A DNA stretch of 64,000 nt from Acanthaster planci. Taxonomy: Eukaryota; Echinodermata; Asteroidea; Valvatida; Acanthasteridae. Position 1 is the first letter of the stretch. Each line of letters starts with the position of its first letter. A program made the position numbers and the translations under genes. The DNA lies in NCBI RefSeq assembly GCF_001949145.1, contig NW_019091461.1:248001-312000 (forward strand), given 5' to 3'. Shown piece after piece: positions 39,086 to 49,900 of this stretch. The notes below the pieces were generated by a model, which saw only the letters and a program-made list of their open reading frames with translations, was not told the DNA's origin and ran no database searches.

Positions 39086-39292
39086 GTACTTGGGTGGGAC
39101 TCGAACCCCTGACCTCCTGCTTTCTAATGAAAATATCTGAACCACTCCACCACCGGGTTTGTTGTAGTCAGATGGCATGTCTCCATCAGATGTAGCAATG
39201 GGTGCCAAAACATCCCACAAACCCGCTTGTCGAGTGGTTAAGCCGCCTGCACTAGTAAGGAGGAGATCATGGGTTTGATTCCTACCCAAGTA
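39086..39292. mobile_element. Two tRNA-derived SINE-like units in inverted orientation
   Basis: Left unit (39086-39159, minus) and right unit (39219-39292, plus) are about 74 bases each. Both have an A-box-like GAGTGGTT(A/C)AG and a B-box-like GGTTCGAGTCC or GGTTTGATTCC, and both end CCCAAGTA. The layout resembles tRNA-Ser/Leu, but pairing in the arms is poor, so they are SINE heads or a tRNA-related MITE and not functional tRNAs. Confidence 0.6.
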
Positions 39293-40065
39293 AGCTTATT
39301 TTTTCACAAGCTCTTGGGCAACACTGAATACACAGTGTTGTGAATTTACATTGGTTTAAGGATAAAAGTACTAGGTTAGTTTCACATCTTCTTTCATTAA
39401 TTTTGTAGTAGCAGGTGAGGTGAAATTGTTTTATCCTGTTTTTGGATCAATAAAGGAGATCAGATCCAATGTAAAATCAAGTTAAAGGGTATGAAGGGTC
39501 TATATATATATTTACATTTAACTGCATACAGTGCATATATACATACATTTATGAACAGTACCACATCATCTATTGACTGAAGAAGTTTACTAACCAGCAA
39601 TCCAGAATGATTTACTGCAGCTCTAAGATAAACAACAGAAAAACCAAAAATATATATATACAATAAAAAAGTCATTCAAAACTGAGGAGAAACAACAATA
39701 ATAAATCCAGTATTAGCAGAGAGTTTGTAAACAGTCCTTAATTAAAAATGAACAATACATCCATTAAAACAATAAACATTTGGAAGTTTGAAAAAAAAAT
39801 AAAGGAAAAGGTACCTGGATGGAGGGGGAGGGTTGTATTTAGGGTTCAGCGAACAAGAAAAATAGTACATCAAACTTTTGGGAGTTGACAGATTTGACGT
39901 GGATTCAACCTTGGGGGAAAATGTGCACAGGTGCACAGCCCCCTGTTTGAGGGTCATTCCCAGGTCAAGATTAGGAGGGAAGAAATGAATCATCATCCCC
40001 TTGCACTTTCCTGGACAGAAGATCAAACCATGAACCTTTTCTCCATGTGTTATATCTTGTATATT

Positions 40066-40286
40066 CAGTGACATAGAGGTGGGGGAGGCATGTGTCTCCC
40101 TCCAGGTTTATGCCCCTTCACCAGGGTGCCCCCCCCCCTCCAAGACATTTTGAAATGTACATCACCTGTGTGCAAGCTGTGGCTTATCAGCTTTCGATGC
40201 ACCCCTGGAAAAAGGGGGCACAGCCCTGAAACGGGTGCAGGCCTGGCTGGCCTCCACCCTGGATAGTTACCCTAGTTATGTCACTG
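40066..40286. mobile_element. Small inverted-repeat element with CAGTGACATA ends
   Basis: CAGTGACATA at 40066-40075 and its reverse complement at 40277-40286 bound a 221-base segment; further imperfect pairing (GGTGGGGGAGGC against GGGTGGAGGCC) extends inward. No coding capacity. Confidence 0.45.
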
Positions 40287-42919
40287 TATGTGTTAAATGT
40301 GTAGGACTGACATCCTCGAGTATATTAAAAGGCATAGCACAAATTGTATTGGTATTATGGGGGGGTGCAGTACGTGTATCGTATGGACTTTCATATTTAT
40401 ACAGCTCACACCCTCATTAAAGAAACTATTATCTTTCATGTTCAAGTCCTCTTCGCTTACCAGTCATTAGTCAGCTCTGTCATTCTACAACCTCCCCTCT
40501 CCAAATTTATCAACAAATATAGATATAGACTTGATTTGGCACTCTACTCGGACTTATTAGTTTGATGAGCAGTTTCCTTTCCCCGTCAAAACACTTCTGT
40601 GTAAATAAACAAGGGAAGTTTTGTCCTGTGTATGATGTGACTCCAAACCTTGTCAGACTGCATGCTGTGGACTGATAACAATCCTAGGGGTGCTGATGTT
40701 TTCAGATATATGGCCTGTCAAAATCTGTTTACTCCAATTGTTGTTGGATGAGGTCGTTATTCGGTGTGCATTGATTTAAAAACCTCCTTGCTTTCTGTGA
40801 CAGAAGCAAATAAAGGAGGGAGGAGAGGTGGGGAATCGTCGTAGTCCATTAACACTACACAGTCCACAGGTTAGCCTTCTTTCCAGTTTGCAGTGCCATA
40901 GCTGTTTTTTTTAAAAAAAGATGTATACACATTTTATGGGGTTTGTAGTTTCCGGGTTTTTTGGTTTTGTTCAGATAATAAAGTCATCAACACTATGTTG
41001 ATACATTTATTGAATAATACTCATAATTAAACTTTTGTATAGCTACTTGCTTCATGAGAAGGGAGACATGGTGTTGATAGAGTGGCCTAAATGTGACAAA
41101 GAGTCAATGTTTCTTTACAGAATCTACTCTATTTACCACCAAGCAAAGTTCTGCATTTTGCCCCAGATATAGTTATAAAGTCCCCCACCCCACCCCCATT
41201 GGGGGAATTTCCCCTCCCTTGACAGTCATCCTTCACGTTTTCACATTACACAGTAAAGTTTCATACAAAAATTCTGATGATCTATGAGCATTTGTAAGAA
41301 CATTTTCGTATTGATGTGCTGACAGCCCAAACCAATAGAATAAAGATGTGTGCGTTTTATTACCTTTTCTGGTCATATTTATGGCAGCTGTTATTTTCCT
41401 GAAATTGAATGGATATTTCCACCTTCTGAGTTCCTAACTCCAGCTGACTTTAACAAAATAATAAAAACACAGCTCCAACCGTTCAATTTATTTATTTATT
41501 TATTTTTGGGTAATTTTGTAAGGTTATGTAAATGTGGGCCATATTGAGACTTTTTGCTCCTCTCACTTTCTGTGTTTCAGCTTTGAAACTGTTTCAGCTT
41601 TTTTAAACAATCACCTTTCTGTGGAGGATTGTTCATTGTATGTTAATAACTTTGTCATAAATTGAACTGTTCAAGCAAACCTTCACTTTCAGAATGGCAA
41701 GTCATGGCAATGATGATTATCTGTCTTCATTTCTCCTTTCTGTGAACTTTGTTCATGAAGAAAGTGTCCTTAACAAGAAAGCAATTTTGCTCTGTTTTTG
41801 TGCCTGCATCATTCCTGTCTTGTGGTTGTGCAGTTAACATATATTCACTTGTCATCAGCGCCTTTGCATGTGTTGTCATGCCCATAATTGCACTCGTTGA
41901 CTATCACTTTGTAACATACAATCACTTTGCTTTATTCTTTTCTTCTCTCCTGTTAACACTGTTATTGTTTTTCATAGTCATAAACAGTTAATGGTTAAAA
42001 AACAAAAAAATGTCCAATTTTTGTGAAATAAGACAAAAAGTGAAGCCTCGCTATTAACATGTCTACCTGTGGCCACACCCTTGGTTTTGATAGGCTAAGA
42101 TAGATCTGGCCACTTTGACGCATGTGAGTATAATATACTTATGACATACAAATAAGTAATGGTTACAGGTGAGCATATCCTAGCAAGCAAGTTGTCTGGC
42201 TCACAAGCAACACTGTCTGGTGGCTGCCTGGAGGATGATGCACTGTGGAATAATTAGCATCAGCCGACAATTTCAATGTGAAAATGGGACTGATTCTTGA
42301 CAGTATCGTTAAACTGATATTTATAAATACCTCAGATAGTAACCTTATTCAACAACACACAACGTGACTGTGTATTTAAACATTTCATGATGCCTGCTGA
42401 TATTTGACAATGCCTGCTGTGTTAAAAAATGCTGTGGCACCTGGATATGAGACAGTTTCATCCATCCCTATTGGTCAAGAGTCTATGTGCGACACGGCAC
42501 GGCAACACACCACGCTTACGCCAAGTCCATATATGGAGATTCTTCTGGATGGCTTGCATCAGGAATATACCATATAGTGGACAGGGGTGTTCAGGATAAT
42601 GAACGTACACTTCTAGAACAAAATAGTTGGAAATCTATCATACATTGACTTCTTTTGACTCTCCGACTAAAAATAGGTATTTATTTATTGACTCTCTGAA
42701 TTAAAAAAATGGTATTTTTGAATGGGAATTAACATGTGCTTGGCCGGTCTTAAACTAACGTTTAAGTGAGGCTCAGCATGGTCGCATCCATTCTCTTGAG
42801 ACCGGCAAAGCACATGTTTATTCCCTTATTAAATGACCCTTTTGCAATGATGCAGCTTATACTGGGAGCACTTGATATTGCATTTTTCTTTTGTGCAAAA
42901 AATGGGGCCTTCGCATTGT

Positions 42920-42959
<40 letters not shown>

Positions 42960-42962
42960 TTT
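42920..42962 (+). repeat. ATTT tetranucleotide microsatellite
   Basis: About ten uninterrupted ATTT units. Open frames across it give a false poly(YLFI) peptide. Confidence 0.9.
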
Positions 42963-44692
42963 CTGTACCTACATTTTTAAAAATAGCTGTTCATGCTCTG
43001 TAACTTTTGGCCTTAGTTTTCCCAGAATACCTGTTGACAAAACCTCCTACTTGTTCTGTTTGATTCTTTTCATGAATTCCAAAAGTGTAAACTCTGTTGG
43101 CAGGGAAGCTACTCAAATACACCCTATCAGTACTTGATCCAAAAAAATCCTTAGGAAACGTCAATTCATTTTGTGCAGTCTCACGTCAGTCAGTTTTTCT
43201 TATTATTGGTTAATGTGATGAAATGAGATTTGAAAAAAAACTTTCAATAAATTAAAACATTAAAGCTGCATTTTGTTTACTTATCTTTTGCTTTATCACT
43301 TATTTTTTAACTAATCAAGGCTCTTTTGTTCTTTTGGAAATGTCTGCCATGTCTATCTAAAATTTAAATTTTTTTATTAGGATGTGTTGTTGACTGTCAT
43401 TAATCTTGTTTCTTCCCTTTTTATTCCTTTCCTTTCTCATCCAATCACAACACACGTAGACTCTTAAGTCAGGACAGTGTCGTGCACACATGATGCAGGT
43501 ACATGTCAAGTCCTGTCACCAGTTATGTTGGATACCAGTTTTGTAGTTGTCAGGATAATGACTGTTAACCAGTGATATGCATGCATCGTTCCCTTTAATC
43601 CTTGAATGAGCAACTCAGTGACATACTAACTGAAGGAAGGTGTCAAGCCACCAGAAGATCAGAAGACAGACATCATGCTTCATTCCCTGGTCTGTTGAGT
43701 ATCTCTGCAATAGCTTATCAACAGATTGGATGGAAGGGACCTCAAACTCCAACTACCAATTTGAAATGATGATGCTAGACTAACCCTGAGCCATTCTCAG
43801 AAATGCAGTGTGAATCGGAATTATGCTATTTGGAGAGCTTTGAAGCATGAGATCCTTAATAGCCTAGGATTTTGATTTTGCTGCTAAAAGCGAAATGCTT
43901 GATCTAGGGGAAAACAGTACTGTTTCTCAATTGATATGAGGTTAGATGATATGAATGAAGACAAATAGAGTTATGTAACATAGCAGAGAAAATTTTTTCT
44001 TAGTCAGTTTCCAGACTGAAGCTACCGCAAAATGATCTTGAATAACTTTCCACCCTGATTCTCAACCTTTTATGAACTTTATGTTATTTTGTTTTTCTGC
44101 AACTCATCTCATGGTCTTCAGTATAAAAACTGTATTTCAGAATCAAGATCCATATACATTCATGTAAAAGAAATGCGTGGAGGGAAATAACTAGTTTCAC
44201 CATTACCTCTGAGATCTCTCAACTAATTCAGTTTGCACCTTCTATATATAAGCATGCAAATGACTTTACTTTCCTTTCATCAGTGATGAGTGTTCTGTTT
44301 TTATTTTTTCTGTTGTTATTCTTATTGCTTGTCAGAGTGATATGTTTCAATTGTTGCTGAGAGTCGAACTTATAATTTTTTGCACTTCTTTAGAATGTCT
44401 GGAAAAGACAACTCTTTGTTGATGGTGCTCTAAAATGGTGCATCCAAATCTTAATTTTATTTTCTAACTATTATTTTGAAAAACATGATTTTGTCAACAC
44501 GTCCATAAAATGTGCATTTTTTTTGTTACATTTATTTTTGGCATGGTCAGTGCATGATATCATTGCTTTGTTGGAGAATGATATTCATTGCATTAGTTTG
44601 TGTGTAATATATTTCTCTTGCTGTGATTGTGACAGTTCTTAAACCTTGGTGCATGAAATGCATGTGACTTCCTTGTCAATTGGCCTTAGTTC

Positions 44693-44868
44693 CATCGGTC
44701 CTATGTCCACCATCGGTCCTATGTCCACCATCGGTCTTATGTCTCATCGGTCCTACATCCCATCAGTCCTACATCCCATATTGGTCGTACGTCAAATCAG
44801 TCCTAGTTCCTGTCTGGCCTACTTCCCCATTGGGGCAACGTTTCATTGGTCCTACGTCTCATTGGTCA
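44693..44868 (+). repeat. Minisatellite with 18-20-bp CATCGGTCCTATGTCC units
   Basis: About nine diverging units of the type CATCGGTCCTATGTCCAC. An inverted stretch of the same unit occurs at 45179-45228 (ATTGGTC and AACGTCCCATTGGTC on the minus strand). Confidence 0.8.
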
Positions 44869-45178
44869 GATGAAACACAATACTGTGTCATTCCACTAGT
44901 TCAGCTGACTGCAGACATGTGACATGTAGGATAAACTGTAGTCTGGTCTTTTGTGCGCGACTACAGTTTGGTGCACATATATTCGTAATCTTGGAAAAGT
45001 ATTATGAAGGTGATTTCTTGAACTGAATTTGGCCTGGAAAGAGTGTTTGATGGTATTCATTATTGTCAAAGGAGATCAAATATTATCATGTGAACTAGAG
45101 GTTGGGATGTTGGATAAATAAAAGTTGTTTACAGCAACTGCTATGCATTTTTCTTCATTAGTTTCCTCTGTGAATGTG

Positions 45179-45228
45179 ATATGAGACCAATGGGACGTTG
45201 GACCAAAGGGATATAGGACTACCGAAAT
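45179..45228 (-). repeat. Inverted outlier of the CATCGGTCC minisatellite
   Basis: Read on the minus strand this contains GGTAGTCCTATATCC, TTGGTCCAACGTCC and ATTGGTCTCATATC, the same unit as the array at 44693-44868 in opposite orientation. Confidence 0.6.
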
Positions 45229-46926
45229 GTCCCCAAATGCTTCCTTAAACCTGATGTAGTCATTCTTTGTTGGATGCTGAAGCTGTGTTATATTGGGTCT
45301 GTAATGAGTATGCTCCCCCATCAGTTGTGAAGGAAACCCAACCTCTACCGACGCAGGAAAAGTCTGTTCACAGCTTGAGGTTGATCTTGGATCACTTCCC
45401 AGAATTTGAGCGACGTTTCAAAGACTGGAGAAAACAGTGAAGTTGAAAGTTCAGATAATAAACTGTTGACAGATGGAAAAGTTTGATCTAGGTTATCACC
45501 CTCAGTCATTCATTTTGAGTGATTCCTTTGTTCTTTTATTCCTTGTTGTAGTAGTAAAATTGGTGTAGATTGCCATGGTGTATCAAAGAAACTTGATATT
45601 TTCTTCTGTATTGAGAAACGAATTGTTTAAATTGTTGATGTTTAGCACTGGTATCAGTTATTTTACTAATCTGGCATGCTTATCTGAATTTGAAGGAATG
45701 TCCCAGAGCAAGACAACAGATAACTATATGAAACCAACGTCTACAGAGATATTGACTAAACCTTGCTCATGAACAATAGTTGTTTGCCCCCTTACATTTA
45801 AATGTATGTTTATGTTTTTTAAAAAAGATACTAATGATAGTGTACATGGTGCCCTTAAATCCTGCCCTATTGATTTCACCTTCCTTTTATGATTTGATTT
45901 TAATCAATGAATTCAAGTATTTGCCAGATCTATGTGACAAGGGACACATTATGTTCATGGTTGATCCTGAATAATGTTAGAGGCTCATTCATGACAAGTA
46001 CCAGACATCTCTTTTGTTCAACTTTCCCGTTATACAAGCAGTTCCCACAGTTTGCATATGAACTTTTTGATGAAATTTCATCCTGAATTATCCCTTTTTG
46101 TTGAATAACCCCATTTTGAGTTGTTAAGGCCACTGCAAGTGAAACATTTTCATGAAGATATAGAAATAGAAGAGATTTTCTCATGTCTTTGCTGCTCATT
46201 AGAACTGACAGTATCTCTCCTGAAAGGTCAACAAAGTATCACTCATTTTACACAACGTATAATACATGTAGTTTCATATGAGTAAACACCAGAATATTCA
46301 ATTTCCATACTGTCTTTATTAAGAGATAGCATATGTGATCTGATTTCCCCCCACAGCTTTCCATATGTCTAGACCTCATTGTCATCTTTTGAGTTTGTAT
46401 TTTGTTATTCGTGATGTCTATTTTTTTTAACACAGATGCAGGATGTAACTCCTGTCTAGGATTTGGGATGTTTTGTCAATTTGGTTCTGTGTTTCATATT
46501 GCACTGTGACCTCACATAATGAAAAGGTTTAGGAAATGAAAAGGAAACCGACCATGGAAATTGAGTATCACCAAGTTTTTGGTATCTCTCAGAATCACAC
46601 TCACATACAAAAACTGGAAAGAATCTGACGAAATTTCTGAAACATTTCAATGGCCAATCAATGAAATTGTTATCAGATCAGACTAGTGCAAGAAAACGGA
46701 AGATGTTTTGTTGACAAGTGATCACTAGAGCCAACATTTTTGGATCAACTCTCTTCCTTTCGGACAAGTGTGGGTGTGTTCTGCGTCATTGAACCTCAAT
46801 TTTTAAAATCTTAAGCTCGAATAAAGAGCAATGCTATTTGCCCATAAATAGCAAACTGCATAAAAGTTGTCTTTTCTATACATCGACTAAATGAGCATTT
46901 AATTTCTATTCTTCCTTTTCCTGCAG

Positions 46927-46989
46927 TTAGCTAATCCCAGGTTCCCTCTGGTTGTCAAAATTGGCCATGCACATGCCGGAATGGGAAAG
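46927..46989 (+). CDS. SYN: Synapsin exon: glycine-rich loop of domain C
   Basis: 63 bases, phase 0 at both ends. It encodes [21 protein letters not shown], which matches the vertebrate YPVVVKMGHAHSGMGK exon, whose Gly-rich loop covers bound ATP. Acceptor TTTTCCTGCAG, donor AAG|GTAGGA. This exon defines the right edge of the TIMP-hosting intron. Confidence 0.95.
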
Positions 46990-49900
46990 GTAGGATTATT
47001 TCTCAGACTATCAACAAATGTTTCATTTTATGAAAGTATGAATTTTTTCGCAGCTGAGAGGAAACATTTCAAATCTCCTAGATTTGCTTTAGATATGTCA
47101 TAACTCTGTTTACGTACATCATTTCAAAGAGAATAATATGAGTTGCTTTTAAAGAAATATTTGGTAGATTGATTGTTAAAACTTTCTGTAACACATTGGA
47201 ATAGCATGACAAGTAAATTTTCATTTACCTGTATAAATTAGCTGGACTGGCAAAATATATTCATTGACATATTTTAACGTCGTGCACATATTTAGTTATT
47301 CATGTATATACAATTGGCTGTGATATCAGTTCAATTGCTCTGTAAATATCCAGTAGGGCCTTCAGAAGTTAAAGTTGAGTTCACTGAAGATCAATCTGTC
47401 AGCATTGAGCTTAACCAAACTGTCACCAAAGGTGCAGGTGAAACAGCAGGCTCCCAAGTTTGCAGCCTTGCAGCAGAAATTGAAAGTGAAGCTTAAGACG
47501 CAGGAACTTTGCATTTATAATTGAACAGGAAATATCGGTTGTCCTCCCCGAGGGTTATAAACATCACAAGACCATTGCTTAGCCCAGAGAAACAATTGGG
47601 AAACTTGTAGTAAAGTGAGATGTTTGTTGTTGGTTAAGGCAGTGAGTCATTTGCATGATGACTTGTGGGATTTGCCATCTATTGTTTCTAGTATGATTCT
47701 GAAAATTGTGAAAGGGTTGTACCCTGGAAGGTTGGAACAGGAATGGGATGGGGTCACATACAATGCATCTTTTGGAGCACCCAGGGGTGAAAACGTTTTT
47801 GTAAGGGGACTCCAAAAACAAAAGAATTGTGGCTTATATATAGGTTGTGCTTACTTCAAGATTTAGAAGAGGGGGGGTGGACCTAGGGGGCACTGACGTC
47901 ACTAGGGGGATGTGTCCAGACCACTGACTATTTTCCAGTCAAAAGTTGCTTAGGGGTTTTAACAGTGATACATAATACCTTCCATTCCCTACTGGGAAAC
48001 AGGTTACTTCCACAGAGTTGGTAAGCCTCTCATCAGTGCTTGTAACCCCTGATGGTGGGTAGGCTGCATTCCCTGGGTGAAAACAAACAAATTAATTCCG
48101 TCGCAGCCAACCAAAAAACACTCACTTTGTCAAAAATGCATCAGATACATGCTCTTTTAACTGTTGGTGAACATCTTTGTTTCCATGGTAACAGGTGAAA
48201 GTAACCAACCACCAGGATTTCCAGGATATCACCAGTGTTGTATCTATCACTAGCTGTTACACGACGACAGAATCTTTCATTGATTCTAAGTACGATATCC
48301 GTGTACAGAAAATTGGCAGCTTTTACAAGGCATTCATGTGAGTATGTAAATGCCTTGATGTAGCACAATTCTTTTGACACTGCTCCAACCACCCAGCCCA
48401 CCCCCTCCGTTCCTCCCGACCCCAGCTATCTCTGCCCGTCCACTTCACTTTTGAAGTCTGTTTCATTATTGCCTTTCGACCTCTTTATATTTTGCTTGGT
48501 CTGCTGGACATTCCGTCAGGCATATTTCAGTTGATGTTGTGTTGTATTAAAAACTGCCAACATGAAAACACAGGTGTAGTAGCATGCACTGGATAGAATT
48601 TATCAGGAATGAATTGCAGACTCAAATGTTCACTCAAATACCACAGAGAGTTTTTGAGACACTGTTGCTATGGGGAGGCGATTTTTTCCTTCAAATTCAA
48701 GCACGGTGGATACACCAACATGCCCACAGGGAAACATTTTGTCATGATGTCAAAGGAGAAGAACCATAGTCTGCTCTGATACACCTCCAAAAACATTTTT
48801 GGGGAAAAACAGGAAACAGGAAAAGGGAAGATGCCATAAATCATAGAAAATGACATTAGAAATAAATGAAACTGAAGCTTGAAGTTGTAGTTTTAGTCTC
48901 ATAATATCTTGGCATGTATCTTGACACCCACAGAAATCTGTCTTATCAGTGAGCGTTCACTCTGTGTGCAAGCACGCACAACAACAACACCGCATCCAGG
49001 GCCCTATATATCTTGCCACCCAATTTTCGTTTTGTCCAGGACCCTCTTTTTCTAGCCACAGTGACAGTCAATTTCCCCTTCCAGGGCCTTTTTGCTAATT
49101 TAATAAAACAAAGCCCCTGGATCCCAGCCAGAATGCCATATTTTGTAGTCAGTCAAGGAATCTTTTTTATCATGTAGTATTTGACTTTTTTTCCATCCAG
49201 AAGTAAAAAATTAAAGCATAGGCCTGCCAGGCTCTCTGGGGATGGGTACACTGGCTCTCTGGGGATGTGCAAAGTGTACCCGTATGCCTTGTCACTGTCA
49301 CCTTCCTTCCCCCAACGAGATAAACTTGACCCTTGAAACAGAGAAAGGCTGCACACCACAACTTTGGAAAGCTTCAAGTACACTGACTGAGCTGCATGCA
49401 ATATTTGTGTAAAGAATGAATCAAGACAATAAGGAAACTGTTTGAAAAGGAAGCTCTCCTTAAAATGTAAAAGTGGGTTGGTAGTTTGCGTCAAGCACAG
49501 GAGGAGGAGTCAGAAAAGGTTTGGCAAACAACATCGCGGCAACACCACTCTTGGCTGAGGACCAAGTCTTGAGGTAGTCAATGGGACGTACGCATGTCAG
49601 TGAGTCAGTTCCAGGAATGCACCTGACATTTGTGTTACGTTAATTGGTCAGGCACTTGTTTGTAGTTGTACGCCACCTGTTTAATGTTTTATTCTTGTAG
49701 AGCTGAATCCAGGTCTTACTTGTGCTTCATATTTGAAATTGTAAAATTTGGTTTTGACTGAAGAGTGTAAATGATTTCCCCCTTGCTTGCTGTGGTAGAA
49801 ATCAGAATGAAAAGGGGGTTGCATTTACTTTTGGTCATTGTAGGGAACTTGGTGAAGTGTTAAGATGTGCGGCCCTTGTATTGCAAAAAAAAAGCCTAAC

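Larger units (their letters stand above)
1..46926 (+). other. Giant synapsin intron hosting an antisense TIMP gene array
   Basis: The first recognisable synapsin exon starts at 46927, in phase 0, after a good acceptor (pyrimidine tract then CTGCAG). No upstream synapsin exon was recognised on the plus strand, so everything to its left is read as intron and the donor lies outside the window. In vertebrates TIMP genes sit antisense in the synapsin intron preceding the exon for the VVKMGHAHSGMGK segment; the exon at 46927 encodes the matching segment, so the host intron appears orthologous. The intron holds five minus-strand TIMP genes and numerous small repeats. A short, divergent synapsin exon missed by eye within it cannot be excluded. 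Confidence 0.8.
36501..46926. other. Intron DNA between TIMP-E and the first synapsin exon in view
   Basis: Contains a DR1 site, the SINE-like pair, an inverted-repeat element, ATTT microsatellite and minisatellite listed separately. No coding exon seen. Confidence 0.5.

Noticed and set aside
39219-39292. Possible tRNA gene
   Set aside because: A- and B-box-like motifs are present but acceptor and anticodon stems do not pair well and there is a diverged inverted partner; a SINE origin fits better.
41749-41991. Hydrophobic plus-strand open frame of 80 codons
   Set aside because: T-rich intron sequence gives Phe/Leu-rich peptides by chance; no start context, splice sites or homology recognised.
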